Of a DNA stretch of 64,000 nucleotides, positions 17,505 through 26,983 are shown piece by piece. Source of the stretch: Gloeocapsa sp. PCC 7428. GTDB lineage: Bacteria; Cyanobacteriota; Cyanobacteriia; Cyanobacteriales; Chroococcidiopsidaceae. The DNA lies in the NCBI RefSeq assembly GCF_000317555.1, contig NC_019745.1:2046001-2110000 (forward strand), in the 5' to 3' direction. Within the stretch, counting starts at the first letter, position 1, and every line of letters starts with the position of its first letter. A program made the translations under genes and the position numbers. The notes beneath the pieces were generated by a model. That model worked only from the letters and a program-made list of their open reading frames with translations. It was not told the DNA's origin and did not search any database.

Positions 17505-19016
17505 TTAGCTCAAATCGATCCAGATTGATTTCGTGTGGGTATAGTTTTCCATGACTTCTTTGCCACATTCACGCCCAAATCCTGATGATTTGTAGCCTCC
17601 GAATGGAACGGAAACGTCATAGACGTTATAGCAATTGATCCAGCAAGTTCCTGCTTGCATTGCGTTCGCCACTCGCAAGGCTTTTTTAATGTCACGAGTA
17701 TGCACCGCAGCAGCTAATCCGTAGGTTGTGCTATTCGCGATGCGGATCGCTTCTTCCTCAGTATCAAACGGAATCACAGTCAGTACCGGACCAAAGATTT
17801 CCTCTTGAGCAATTCGCATCTCATTGGTAGCGTTCGTAAAGATAGTAGGCTGAAAGTAATATCCTTTGCCATTGCTGCCATCGGGGTAGAAGCGCTCACC
17901 GCCATACTTTAAGGTAGCGCCATCCTGTTTACCATACTCTACATATTGCATCACTTTCTTGAGTTGTCCGGCATCGGCTAACGGACCAAAAAGTACATCT
18001 GGATCGAGTGGATTGCCCATTTTAATTTGACTAACGTACTTAATTAATCCATCTACGACTACATCGTGAATCGATCGCTCTAGCAACAAGCGCGATCCTG
18101 CCGTACAAATCTCACCTTTGTTGTAGAAAATGCCAAAGAAAGCATTGGCGATCGCGCTTTCTAAATCTGCATCCGCAAACACGATGTTGGCAGATTTACC
18201 GCCAAGCTCCATTGTGGTTTTTTTCAGTGTGTCTGCACTATTGCGAATAATGCCAATCCCGACTTCTGTTGAGCCTGTGAAGCTAATCTTGTTGATTGCA
18301 GGATGTTTTACCAATTGATCGCCGACTTGACTACCCGAACCTGTAATCATGTTGTATACGCCAGCGGGAAGCCCAGCTTCTGCAAAGATTTCTGCCAGTT
18401 TGATCGCAGACAAAGGCGTGGCACTTGCAGGTTTATGAATCACCGTGTTACCTGCGGCAAGCGCAGCGGCGATTTTTGTTCCGGCAAGCAGAAGTGGGAA
18501 ATTAAACGGCGTGATTGCGGCAACGACTCCTAACGGTTCTCGCACGATTGTGACGTGCTTCAAAGTGCAATCTGGTGGAGGAGAAACTGGACGAGTTGCG
18601 CCATCGATTTCGGGAGCCATGCCCGCGTAGTAGCGGAATAAATCAGCAATTAAACGAGCATCGATCGTCTTGGCAAAGTGAATTGCTTTACCCATATCAA
18701 GCGTCTCACAAAGTGCCAAATCATCGGCGTATTGCTCCATGATTTGGGAAGCACGAGTGAGGATTTGCTGTCGCTCGTGCCCAGTCATTTTTGCCCAAGG
18801 TCCATCATCAAAGGCACGACGGGCTGCTAGAATTGCATCCTCTACGTCTTGTGCTGAAGCTTGGGGAATGTCTGCGATCGCAGCTTCTGTAATCGGGCTA
18901 ATTGTGGGGCGAGTTTTGCCATCGGATGCCGATCGCCATTGTCCATTAATGTAGAGTTTGGCTTGTTTGATCGGCGGATTCGGAATGGCAATTGACTGAT
19001 TTGCGGTTGCAGTCAT
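17505..19016 (-). CDS. NAD(P)-dependent aldehyde dehydrogenase
   Basis: A full-length 503-residue class aldehyde dehydrogenase. It has the cofactor motif FTGSTEVG near residue 248, the general-base Glu in MELGGKSANIVF, the catalytic Cys in NKGEICTAGSRLLLE, and the C-terminal PFGGYKSSGFGRE. It should oxidise an aldehyde to the acid in the cytoplasm; the specific aldehyde is unknown (betaine-aldehyde and aromatic types look alike here). It lies just downstream of the AraC-type gene, which probably regulates it. Confidence 0.92.
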   Translation of the reverse strand: MTATANQSIAIPNPPIKQAKLYINGQWRSASDGKTRPTISPITEAAIADIPQASAQDVEDAILAARRAFDDGPWAKMTGHERQQILTRASQIMEQYADDLALCETLDMGKAIHFAKTIDARLIADLFRYYAGMAPEIDGATRPVSPPPDCTLKHVTIVREPLGVVAAITPFNFPLLLAGTKIAAALAAGNTVIHKPASATPLSAIKLAEIFAEAGLPAGVYNMITGSGSQVGDQLVKHPAINKISFTGSTEVGIGIIRNSADTLKKTTMELGGKSANIVFADADLESAIANAFFGIFYNKGEICTAGSRLLLERSIHDVVVDGLIKYVSQIKMGNPLDPDVLFGPLADAGQLKKVMQYVEYGKQDGATLKYGGERFYPDGSNGKGYYFQPTIFTNATNEMRIAQEEIFGPVLTVIPFDTEEEAIRIANSTTYGLAAAVHTRDIKKALRVANAMQAGTCWINCYNVYDVSVPFGGYKSSGFGRECGKEVMENYTHTKSIWIDLS

Positions 19017-19191
19017 GGTAATTCCTTTTGAGGCTCGATAGATTCACATACTTTCGTCGGCATCTGCTAAAAGCATGAGTGAAACTTAGCAACAATTCGT
19101 TCTCATCTGAATTTCCGCAAGAAAAAATCAAGATTGATCGTCAATTCTTGCGAAATTTATCGAAATCTTGCACTCACGCGCAGACTTGTCA

Positions 19192-20097
19192 TCAAAGTTG
19201 TCGGCGGTAGTTGCTGGGCGTTGTGTTTGTGAACTTGCGAAATTGAATTGCGAGTTGATTGGAATTGGAAAAACCTACTCGCGCGGCGATCGCCGCAACT
19301 GAAAGCGAAGTTGTTCGCAATAAGTTCTTGGCTTGCTCAATTCGCTGCTGCATCACATACTGGTATGGCGATACACCAATTGATTGCTTAAATAAGCGAG
19401 AGAAATAGTATTGGCTCATCTCTAGCTGATCCGCGATCGCAGTAACAGATAAATCTTGTGTCAAGTGTTCGTGGATGTATGTTAGTGCTTGCTGTAGTTT
19501 GCGCTGCGGCAATCCTCCGTTATCCTCGCGTAACGGCTGCTGCCAGTTTGAGTAATGTCTTATTAGGTGAATCGAAAGCGCGATCGCTAACGAGTCTGCA
19601 AATAATCGACTACCGACATGGCTAGATTCGAGTTCTGCGCTCAGCGATCGCCCCAGTTGAGCAACAAATGGATCGTGCATTGCATATTGCGGAATCAGTT
19701 CAATACGCTCAATTGTTACTGATTCACGAGCGATTTGATTTAAATAATGCGGTTCAATAAATACCAAAGAAAAGGGGCTTTCCTGATTCCAGTTTGCTTG
19801 GTGCTGAACTGTTGCGGGAACAATCGCAATATTATTTCCACTCCCAAATTGCTCTTGCTGTCTACGCCCGTCAAACCATCGTTCTGCTTGAACAATTAAA
19901 TCAGGGCTGTGAATTAAAAGCATATGCCTAATGTGAGCATATTCAGGCGTTTCCCAAGCAGGTTGATAATGTTGTTGGACATAAATACCATTCCACCCCA
20001 AGTTTTCACTCGATCGCAGCGGCGGGCGGGGTAAAATCTGTAAAACATTATCTTCTTGAGTAAAGTCAACAATCAAGGGTTGTGCTTCTGACGACAT
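19192..20097 (-). CDS. AraC family transcriptional regulator
   Basis: The last 100 residues form the double helix-turn-helix domain of the AraC family: LSVTAIADQLEMSQYYFSRL, FKQSIGVSPYQYVMQQRI and AAIAARVGFSNSNQLAIQF. The N-terminal 190 residues are a cupin-like sensing domain with no recognised ligand. It lies 175 bases upstream of the aldehyde dehydrogenase gene on the same strand, and its likely targets are the dehydrogenase, reductase and hydrolase genes that follow. Confidence 0.92.
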   Translation of the reverse strand: MSSEAQPLIVDFTQEDNVLQILPRPPLRSSENLGWNGIYVQQHYQPAWETPEYAHIRHMLLIHSPDLIVQAERWFDGRRQQEQFGSGNNIAIVPATVQHQANWNQESPFSLVFIEPHYLNQIARESVTIERIELIPQYAMHDPFVAQLGRSLSAELESSHVGSRLFADSLAIALSIHLIRHYSNWQQPLREDNGGLPQRKLQQALTYIHEHLTQDLSVTAIADQLEMSQYYFSRLFKQSIGVSPYQYVMQQRIEQAKNLLRTTSLSVAAIAARVGFSNSNQLAIQFRKFTNTTPSNYRRQL

Positions 20098-20224
20098 TGC
20101 GCTTACTCTTGACTCGTGTCATAAATTTTGAATGAAAACGCAAAGTAATTGAAAGTTAGGATTGTCTTCTATCTTCTTAGCACTCTCACTGAATAATATG
20201 CGATAACTCTCAGGCAAAACGATA

Positions 20225-21760
20225 TTAGGCACGAACTTTGCGACGCGATCGCGCAGCAGGATTCATCCAGCGCTCAAAGTAGCTGAAAGCTTGTGAAGAT
20301 AATAAAGTGAGGCAGAGATAAATTACAGCAACGGTGGCATAAATTTCAAACGAGCGATAATTTTCAGCGACAATGAGTTGACCTTCGCGGAACAGTTCTT
20401 CAAACCCGATTACCGCAACCAAACTGGTATCTTTCAGCAAACTAATAAACTCATTTCCTAAAGCAGGTAACATCCGGCGGAAAGCTTGAGGAAAGATAAT
20501 ATAACGCATCGTTTGCACCGAACTCATCCCCAAAGATTGCGAAGCTTCTGATTGTCCAGCTTCAATCGATTGAATTCCACCACGAACAATTTCTGCGATG
20601 TATGCTGCACTATTGAGACTTAAGGCAAGTACAGCGGCGGCGAGACGATTGAGATTGAAAGTAAAACCGAGTTCTTGGGCGATCGCAGGTATGCCAAAGT
20701 AAATCATAAAAATTTGTACGAGTAAAGGCGTACCGCGAAAGAAATCGATATATGCTCTAGCAGCCCAACGAATTGGCAAAATTTTAGAAAGTCGGATAAT
20801 TCCAATTAATGAACCCGCGATCATGCCTAAAACAACAGAAAACGCCGTCAGTTGCAGTGTAATTAAAGCACCACGAAGTAAAGAAGGTAATGCGCGAACA
20901 ATGACGTTAACTGCGGTGACGATAAACGGTGCGCCACCTGTGGCGGTTTCTTCTTGGAACGGTAGTCTTTCAGGTAAGGGGGGAGGTTCTACACCAAACC
21001 ATTTTTGATAAATTTGGTTATACGTGCCGTTTTCGAGTAGAGTTGTTAATCCTTGATTGATTAAGGCTAAATTTGGCGAACCTTTCGGGGTAGGAATGCC
21101 AAAATATTCTTCCGTCAGGAGATCGCCAACAACTCGAACTCCTTGGACGTTACCTGTTTGAATCGCGTATAAAATGACAGGTTGATCGTGGAGTACTGCA
21201 TCAACATTGCCATTGAGTAATTCGCGTAAAGTTGTCGGCGCGTCATCAAAGCTGCGAACTTGCGCACCAGGAACTTTTGCGGCTTCTAGCGCCCCAGTTG
21301 TACCGATTTGAACCGCAATGCGTCGATTTTGGAGGGACTCAAAACTGGTAATATCTTGATTGTTTGCACTAGTTGCGATCGCCAGTCCTGATTTGAAGTA
21401 AGGACGCGAGAAAGAAACGGTTTTGGCACGTTCTTCGGTAATCGTCATTGCTGCAATTGCCGCATCAATGGTTCGCGCCTGTAATGCAGGAATCATTCCA
21501 GCAAATGGCAAATTTTGATATTGAATTGTAAAGCCTTCCTCTTGGGCGATCGCATTCATCAAGTCAACATCAAAGCCTTGCAACTCGCCATCGGGCGACT
21601 GAAACTCAAATGGCGGATATGTTCCTTCAACAGCAACGGTGAGGGTTCTACCAGCAGCAGGAGAATCAGAATTATTTTGACAACCTGCAAATAAGAGTAA
21701 ACAACATAAGCCCACCACCACACTCAGACGCAGCCAGTGCTTCGCCAATCCCGCCATCAT
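20225..21760 (-). CDS. bgtB: amino acid ABC transporter, fused binding protein and permease (BgtB-like)
   Basis: Two domains are fused in 511 residues. After a lipoprotein signal (LLLFAGC) residues 35-260 are an SBP family 3 domain (LTVAVEGTYPPFEF, then GFDVDLMNAIAQEEGF). Residues 285-500 are a His/Glu/Gln permease with several helices and the EAA-like loop GQSEASQSLGMSSVQTMRYI. This layout matches BgtB of cyanobacteria, part of a basic amino acid and glutamine importer; the symbol rests on architecture. The ATPase gene is divergent across a 149-base spacer with an NtcA-like box. Confidence 0.82.
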   Translation of the reverse strand: MMAGLAKHWLRLSVVVGLCCLLLFAGCQNNSDSPAAGRTLTVAVEGTYPPFEFQSPDGELQGFDVDLMNAIAQEEGFTIQYQNLPFAGMIPALQARTIDAAIAAMTITEERAKTVSFSRPYFKSGLAIATSANNQDITSFESLQNRRIAVQIGTTGALEAAKVPGAQVRSFDDAPTTLRELLNGNVDAVLHDQPVILYAIQTGNVQGVRVVGDLLTEEYFGIPTPKGSPNLALINQGLTTLLENGTYNQIYQKWFGVEPPPLPERLPFQEETATGGAPFIVTAVNVIVRALPSLLRGALITLQLTAFSVVLGMIAGSLIGIIRLSKILPIRWAARAYIDFFRGTPLLVQIFMIYFGIPAIAQELGFTFNLNRLAAAVLALSLNSAAYIAEIVRGGIQSIEAGQSEASQSLGMSSVQTMRYIIFPQAFRRMLPALGNEFISLLKDTSLVAVIGFEELFREGQLIVAENYRSFEIYATVAVIYLCLTLLSSQAFSYFERWMNPAARSRRKVRA

Positions 21761-21836
21761 TGTCTTTCTCCTCGGTATTCTCTGCGCCTTGAGTAGATGT
21801 CAATCTAAATTCAATCCTAAGTTAGTTGACTCGGAT

Positions 21837-21850
21837 GTAGACAAGATTAC
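21837..21850. promoter_or_regulatory. NtcA-like box between bgtB and its ATPase gene
   Basis: GTA-GACAAGAT-TAC is an exact GTA-N8-TAC palindrome, the NtcA consensus. On the plus strand TAATTT (TA-N3-T) lies 23 bases downstream at 21874-21879, the spacing of class II NtcA promoters. On the minus strand a TAGGAT lies 17 bases downstream. Nitrogen-limitation control of both genes is inferred. Confidence 0.55.
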
Positions 21851-21909
21851 AATCAACTGTGGTGCATCTGAAATAATTTCTACAAAACTTCGCCTTGTGA
21901 GACAGGGAT

Positions 21910-22677
21910 ATGGTCAACTCCACCGCTGCAATTACGTTTGAAAATATCGAAAAAAACTTTGGTTCGCTGCGGGTACTGCGCGGAATCAGCGGTGAAATCC
22001 ATCGTGGTGAGGTTGTGGCAATTATTGGTTCATCAGGTTGCGGTAAAAGTACGCTATTGCGTTGCTTTAATCGCCTCGAAGCAATTGATGGTGGACGGTT
22101 AGTTGTCAACGGGATGGATTTATCTAAGCCCAAGTTAAATTATCGCCAACTACGACAATTGCGATCGCAAGTGGGAATGGTCTTTCAGCAATTTAATTTG
22201 TTTCCACACTTGAGTGTATTAGAGAATCTTACCATCGCGCAGCGGAAAGTCTTAGGTAAATCAGCCAAAGAAAGCGCGCAACTTGCTGGATTTTACTTAG
22301 AAAAAGTTGGGTTATTTGATAAAGCCAGCGCCTACCCCGAACAACTTTCTGGCGGACAAAAGCAACGCGTGGCGATCGCGCGAAGTTTATGTATGAATCC
22401 GCAGGTGATTTTATTTGACGAACCCACAAGCGCGTTAGATCCTGAACTTGTCTCTGAGGTTTTGCAGGTAATGCAACAACTAGCTGCGGATGGAATGACA
22501 ATGGTTGTTGTTACTCATGAAATGCAGTTCGCACGAGAAGTTGCAAGTCGAGTTATGTTTTTAAATCAAGGTCAAGTTGAAGAACAAGGCGTGGCGCGAG
22601 AAGTGTTAACGCATCCAAAAAGCGATCGCTTGCGGGCGTTTTTAAGTCGGTTGAATGAAGGGGTGAGGAGTGATTAG
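21910..22677 (+). CDS. polar amino acid ABC transporter ATPase
   Basis: A GlnQ/HisP-type ATPase of 255 residues with Walker [14 protein letters not shown] near residue 37, signature [15 protein letters not shown], Walker [17 protein letters not shown] and the switch His in [10 protein letters not shown]. It is the energising subunit for the divergent BgtB-type fusion. The 3' end overlaps the convergent lipB by 36 bases. A second, separate ATPase of this class (bgtA) is near 50.2 kb. Confidence 0.93.
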   Translation: MVNSTAAITFENIEKNFGSLRVLRGISGEIHRGEVVAIIGSSGCGKSTLLRCFNRLEAIDGGRLVVNGMDLSKPKLNYRQLRQLRSQVGMVFQQFNLFPHLSVLENLTIAQRKVLGKSAKESAQLAGFYLEKVGLFDKASAYPEQLSGGQKQRVAIARSLCMNPQVILFDEPTSALDPELVSEVLQVMQQLAADGMTMVVVTHEMQFAREVASRVMFLNQGQVEEQGVAREVLTHPKSDRLRAFLSRLNEGVRSD

Positions 22678-23403
22678 TTGCTCGTGGCTAGTGGCTGGAA
22701 TTTGTAAATGATTTACTTCTTTTACAATATTGACATCGAATACTGTGGCGAAAGCTTCAGTAACGTGCGGGATGACTTGTTCTACAGTAATATCAGGAAT
22801 CCATTGTGCCAGACTGCCAACAGGTTTATCGGCAATCCCACAAGGAACAATGCGTTCAAAGCCTGTCATATCAGGACATATATTTAACGCAAAGCCATGC
22901 ATTGTCACCCAGCGACTTGCTTTAATTCCGATCGCTGCAACTTTGTAACCTTCTAGCCAAACGCCTGTTAACCCTGGAAAACGTTCTCCGTGCAATCCGT
23001 AAACGGCTAAAACGCGAATTAATACTTCTTCTAACTGGCGCAGATACCAATGCAAGTCTTTGCAATAATATTGCAGATTTAAAATCGGGTAGCCAACGAG
23101 TTGACCAGGACAATGATACGTCACTTCGCCGCCGCGTTCGACGCGATGCACATCATAGATACTTTTGTCAATATCAAAGTTAATAAAATTGGGGTCAGCA
23201 CCTTGTCCTAAAGTATACACTGGCGGGTGTTCGAGCAAAATTAAAACATCTGCGAGCGAAAAATCTTCTATCCGCTGTTGCAAAAGCGATCGCTGCCATT
23301 CCCACGCTGTTTTATAGGGTACGGTTCCTGGTTTGTATAGCAAACATTGGCGACTTTGACTCACAACGGAAGTATAAAATAATAACTTTTTCTCAAGCAA
23401 CAT
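22642..23403 (-). CDS. lipB: octanoyltransferase
   Basis: LipB moves octanoyl groups from acyl carrier protein to lipoyl domains. The family signature [19 protein letters not shown] is near residues 90-108, the catalytic Lys is in [13 protein letters not shown], and the catalytic Cys is in [13 protein letters not shown] near 187. The 253-residue length includes a C-terminal extension of about 25 residues that overlaps the ATPase gene on the other strand. It is a single gene. Confidence 0.95.
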   Translation of the reverse strand: MLLEKKLLFYTSVVSQSRQCLLYKPGTVPYKTAWEWQRSLLQQRIEDFSLADVLILLEHPPVYTLGQGADPNFINFDIDKSIYDVHRVERGGEVTYHCPGQLVGYPILNLQYYCKDLHWYLRQLEEVLIRVLAVYGLHGERFPGLTGVWLEGYKVAAIGIKASRWVTMHGFALNICPDMTGFERIVPCGIADKPVGSLAQWIPDITVEQVIPHVTEAFATVFDVNIVKEVNHLQIPATSHEQLITPHPFIQPT

Positions 23404-23935
23404 AGCAGAATTTCAGCATAACGATCAACACAGTTCATTTCATTTTCAAATTATGAAATCAAGAAATGTCAAAAGTTGCAAAGGTTCTTAAAGAGAGTCT
23501 CAAAGTGCTATGTTGGGTAGAATACAAAGTGTTAAGGTAAATATATAACCTCAAATGGACATGGAGGAAACAGCTTCTTAGAAAACCACGCCTGCTAAAG
23601 TCGGGAAATGATATGCAGCCATTGACATCTATAGCGGAAGTTAATGCATAATAGAAAACCTCCTAATATAGATGTTTTATGTACAAGGTAACAAAGCAAG
23701 CAAATCCTTACAGAAAGGATATCATTCTCGTCACAACGATAAGATTTAGTTGTCCTATGTAGTCAAAAGTGTGGTAGAAGTAGCAACGAATTTTGAGTTT
23801 ATACTTGAAGACTAAAAAAGTAAAACTTGCGCTTTAATACTGAGTGATTCAAGCTGCAATTTGTTGTCACAAAAAGTAGTTATTTTCCTCGCATTTTATT
23901 TCATTTTAGACAGTACGTCAGCCGGAGAATTGAAT
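23404..23935 (+). other. spacer and long structured leader before hpf
   Basis: No convincing gene lies here. The right part probably is the leader of the hibernation factor gene, whose transcripts have long leaders in cyanobacteria (lrtA). Visible structures are a distant inverted repeat ACATCTATA (23625-23633)/TATAGATGT (23667-23675) and a hairpin ATCCTT (23704-23709)/AAGGAT (23715-23720). A TAAATATATAACC stretch near 23540 is a possible promoter region. Confidence 0.45.
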
Positions 23936-24571
23936 ATGAAGCTAGTCATCCACGGCAAAAACATTGAAATTACTGATGGAATTCGCGAATATGTACATCA
24001 GAAAATTGAAAAGGCAGTAAATCACTTTCAAAATTTAACGAATGAAGTGGATGTGCATTTATCAGTCGCACGCAATCCGCGAATCAATGATAGGCAAGCC
24101 GCAGAAGTGACGATTTACGCCAACGGAAGTGTGATTCGTGCCGAGGAGAGTAGTGAGAACTTATACGCTAGTATCGACATGGTAGCGGATAAAATTGCGC
24201 GGAAACTCCGGAAATATAAAGAGAAGCGCCACGATAAGAAAACACAAGTTCCAGAAAAAACAAGTATCGCAGTCGAACCAGCACCTGTAGTCGAAGATCT
24301 CATTGGCGATCGCACTCCCGAACTTCCCGAAGAAGTTGTCAGAACAAAATACTTTGCCATGCCACCAATGACAATCACCGAAGCGTTGGAACAGTTACAA
24401 TTAGTCGATCACGACTTTTATATGTTCCGCAACGCCGAAACTGGAGAAATTAACGTCATCTACGAACGCAATCATGGTGGTTATGGCGTCATTCAACCGC
24501 GTAATAGTAATGGCAACACCAAAAACGGTAACGCTGAAAGTACATCACCAGCGGAGAAAGCACATCATTAG
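23936..24571 (+). CDS. hpf: long-form ribosome hibernation promoting factor (LrtA)
   Basis: The N-terminal domain (residues 1-100) is the S30AE/RaiA fold beginning [20 protein letters not shown]. After a charged linker comes the C-terminal dimerisation domain (about 145-200) with [25 protein letters not shown] and [13 protein letters not shown]. Long-form HPF dimerises 70S ribosomes into inactive 100S particles; the cyanobacterial gene is the light-repressed lrtA. I choose the ATG at 23936, because the longer frame adds a non-homologous hydrophobic leader. Confidence 0.93.
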   Translation: MKLVIHGKNIEITDGIREYVHQKIEKAVNHFQNLTNEVDVHLSVARNPRINDRQAAEVTIYANGSVIRAEESSENLYASIDMVADKIARKLRKYKEKRHDKKTQVPEKTSIAVEPAPVVEDLIGDRTPELPEEVVRTKYFAMPPMTITEALEQLQLVDHDFYMFRNAETGEINVIYERNHGGYGVIQPRNSNGNTKNGNAESTSPAEKAHH

Positions 24572-24657
24572 CGATCGCTTGCAACAATATTAGCGCAGGA
24601 AAGCAGAGGGTGCAGAGGAGTTAAGAAGTTATTCAATTTCAAAACCTTTACGAGAAA

Positions 24658-25119
24658 CTAACTCCTCGCCTCTATCTGTTGCAAAGTCTTCAAAGATTCG
24701 TCTACATGACCTTGAAAGTTAAACTGGGAGTTAAAAATGTGCTGGACAACTCCTTGTGGATCGATGACATAAGTCACTCTTCCTGGTAATAAACCAAGCG
24801 TGGCGGGAACTCCGTATAACTTTCTAACTTGATTGCCAGTATCGCTTAAAAGTGTAAAAGGTAATTGATATTTAGCCGCAAAGCGTTGATGTGATTCAGG
24901 AGAGTCGGCGCTAACGCCAATCACTTCTGCACCAGCATTTTGAAAAACTTCGTACTGATCGCGAAAAGCACATGATTCTTTTGTGCATCCTGGGGTGTCA
25001 TCTTTGGGGTAAAAGAACAAAACAACTGATTTGCCACGAAGATCGCTTAGTTTAACCGATGTACCTGTTTGCGAAGGAAGCGTAAAATCAGGAGCGGTAT
25101 CTCCAACTTTAACTGCCAT
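24658..25119 (-). CDS. bcp: thioredoxin-dependent peroxiredoxin, BCP/PrxQ type
   Basis: This 153-residue peroxiredoxin carries the peroxidatic Cys45 and resolving Cys50 in [13 protein letters not shown], the spacing of BCP/PrxQ enzymes. It reduces hydrogen peroxide and organic peroxides with thioredoxin. The start at 25119 ([12 protein letters not shown]) fits the family; an ATG 15 bases upstream is less likely. It is a single gene with no neighbour of obvious related function, although a thioredoxin gene lies 5 kb away. Confidence 0.93.
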   Translation of the reverse strand: MAVKVGDTAPDFTLPSQTGTSVKLSDLRGKSVVLFFYPKDDTPGCTKESCAFRDQYEVFQNAGAEVIGVSADSPESHQRFAAKYQLPFTLLSDTGNQVRKLYGVPATLGLLPGRVTYVIDPQGVVQHIFNSQFNFQGHVDESLKTLQQIEARS

Positions 25120-25279
25120 AGATAGCACCCTCAAATGTGAACTTTTGTTATCTTAACGCGATCGCACCACCAAGGAGAACTTGTTATAAGAAGCAACGAC
25201 GATCAAACCAGTTAAGCTAGAAGAATAAAAAAGCTCGTTTCATACCAACAGTCATCTGTATCTCCAAGCGGAGTTGTTT

Positions 25280-25870
25280 ATGAAAAAGCGTTGTACTGGA
25301 ATAATCGTAGCGGGATTTGCAAGTGTTCTTCTGACTCAACCAAGTTTGTCACGAGAAGTACCTGTTGTATCAGCGGTGCATAGTGAAATACAACAAGCGG
25401 AAGTTCACAACAATCAGGGAGTGGAATTAGCCGAACAAGGAAGGTTAGCTGAAGCGATCGCCGCGTTTAATCGGGCTATATCGATTTATCCAGAATATGA
25501 AAACGCGCACAACAACCTTGGGTTAGCGCTAGGTAATCAAAACAAGTTTGCTGAGGCGATCGCCGCATTCAATCGGGCGATTGAAATTAATCCGAGGAAT
25601 TTTGAAACTTACAACAATTTGGGAATTGCACTTGGTAGCCAAGGTAAATTCGCTGAAGCGATCGCGGCTTTCAATCGGGCGATTCAGATTAATCCCAACG
25701 ATCCGGTTTCGCGACAAAACTTAGGCGTTGCGTTTTGGAGTCAAGGCAAAATTTCGCAAGCGGTGGCGTCGCTACAAAAAGCCAGAGAACTTTACGCGAT
25801 GCAAAACAATTCCGCAGGTATACAAGAAGTCGGCGTGATTCTCAATCAGATATCATTACCGGCAAATTAG
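25280..25870 (+). CDS. exported TPR-repeat protein
   Basis: A signal peptide (CTGIIVAGFASVLLTQPSLS) is followed by four tetratricopeptide repeats of 34 residues, with three nearly identical units of the form FAEAIAAFNRAIEINP and NNLGLALG. Such proteins act as protein-protein scaffolds; no partner can be named. The repeats are also seen in the DNA, each unit containing a GCGATCGC octamer, which points to recent internal duplication. I start at the ATG at 25280, two codons inside a TTG frame. Confidence 0.8.
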   Translation: MKKRCTGIIVAGFASVLLTQPSLSREVPVVSAVHSEIQQAEVHNNQGVELAEQGRLAEAIAAFNRAISIYPEYENAHNNLGLALGNQNKFAEAIAAFNRAIEINPRNFETYNNLGIALGSQGKFAEAIAAFNRAIQINPNDPVSRQNLGVAFWSQGKISQAVASLQKARELYAMQNNSAGIQEVGVILNQISLPAN

Positions 25871-25904
25871 GCAATTTTAGCAGAGGCGAGAGTTTAAATT
25901 ACTA

Positions 25905-26801
25905 TTAAGAACGCGATCGCAGTAAATTTTTAATCTCTTTCCAAAAAGCCCATTCCTGTGCATTTGACTGCGGATAAGTTAGGATGCCTTGTCTTGGGCT
26001 AAACAATAGCGCTAGCGTAAAAAAGCCTGAGGCGACTAAGACGATTGCAGGCCCCGAAGGTAAATTATAGAAGTAACTAAGATACATCCCTGTAATACTG
26101 GCAAGAATACCAATAATTGCCCCTAAAATCATCATTTGATTGAGGCGCTTTACGAGCAAATATGCGGTAGCGCCTGGGGTAATCAGTAGCGCTAAAACTA
26201 AAATGACACCAACCGCAGTTAGACTGGCAACGATTGTTAGCGCAATCAATACCATCAAGCCAAAATTTAAAAGATTGACAGGTAATCCAGCGGCTTGCGC
26301 GCCTACTGGGTCAAAAGTGTAAAATAGTAGTTCTTTATACAATAAGAAAACAACGGCAATTACAAATAAAGAAATAATGGCTGTATTCCAAACATCTTGA
26401 GAAGTCACGCCCAAAATATTGCCAAATAAAAAATGGTTGAGGTCGATTTTATTCGTTTTTTGTACAACAGTAATTAACGTAATTCCTAAGGCAAAAAAAG
26501 CCGAAAAAACAATTCCCATTGCAGCATCTTCTTTAATCGGCGATCGCGTGCGAATCAAGGCAATAGTCAATGTACTCACAACACCCGCAATAAAAGCACC
26601 GATAAAAATGTCTGCACCGACAATAAATGCGATCGCGAGTCCTGGTAATACTGAATGGCTAATCGCATCTCCGAGTAGCGCCAAGCGTTGTACCATCAAA
26701 TAGCTACCGACAATCGCACAAATCACGCCAACTAAAACAGCAATCACGAGCGATCGCTGCATAAAACTGTACTGCAACGGTTCAATAATAGCTTCTAGCA
26801 T
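25905..26801 (-). CDS. Mn/Zn ABC transporter permease
   Basis: A 298-residue integral membrane protein of the ABC-3 (ZnuB/MntB) family with about eight or nine helices. Typical parts are RSLVIAVLVGVICAIVGSYL at the start, GDAISHSVLPGLAIAFI and TAVGVILVLALLITPGATAYLL. It forms the channel for the ATPase at 26984-27787 and the binding protein at 27915-28886. The gap to the ATPase gene is 182 bases, partly filled by heptameric repeats, which is long for one operon. Confidence 0.9.
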   Translation of the reverse strand: MLEAIIEPLQYSFMQRSLVIAVLVGVICAIVGSYLMVQRLALLGDAISHSVLPGLAIAFIVGADIFIGAFIAGVVSTLTIALIRTRSPIKEDAAMGIVFSAFFALGITLITVVQKTNKIDLNHFLFGNILGVTSQDVWNTAIISLFVIAVVFLLYKELLFYTFDPVGAQAAGLPVNLLNFGLMVLIALTIVASLTAVGVILVLALLITPGATAYLLVKRLNQMMILGAIIGILASITGMYLSYFYNLPSGPAIVLVASGFFTLALLFSPRQGILTYPQSNAQEWAFWKEIKNLLRSRS

Positions 26802-26931
26802 ACAGTAGGGGTCAGAGGTCAGGGGTTAGGATAATTGAGAGTTATGATTATTGAGTGTTAAGAGCCTAACCTTTACTTCCAATGCAATATGTTCAAGTAT
26901 AAGGTCAATTAGCACTATTACTAATTTTATG

Positions 26932-26966
26932 CCAATTACCAACTACCAATTACCAATTACCAATTC
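26932..26966. repeat. heptameric STRR array (CCAATTA)
   Basis: Five 7-bp units in register: CCAATTA, CCAACTA, CCAATTA, CCAATTA, CCAATTC. The array separates the metal permease gene from its ATPase gene and could influence message folding or decay between them. Confidence 0.85.
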
Positions 26967-26983
26967 AGCTAATAGCTTTTAAA

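Noticed and set aside
25430-25720. Short tandem repeats as CRISPR or satellite
   Set aside because: The repeats of about 102 bp are the coding sequence of TPR units, in frame and without spacers.
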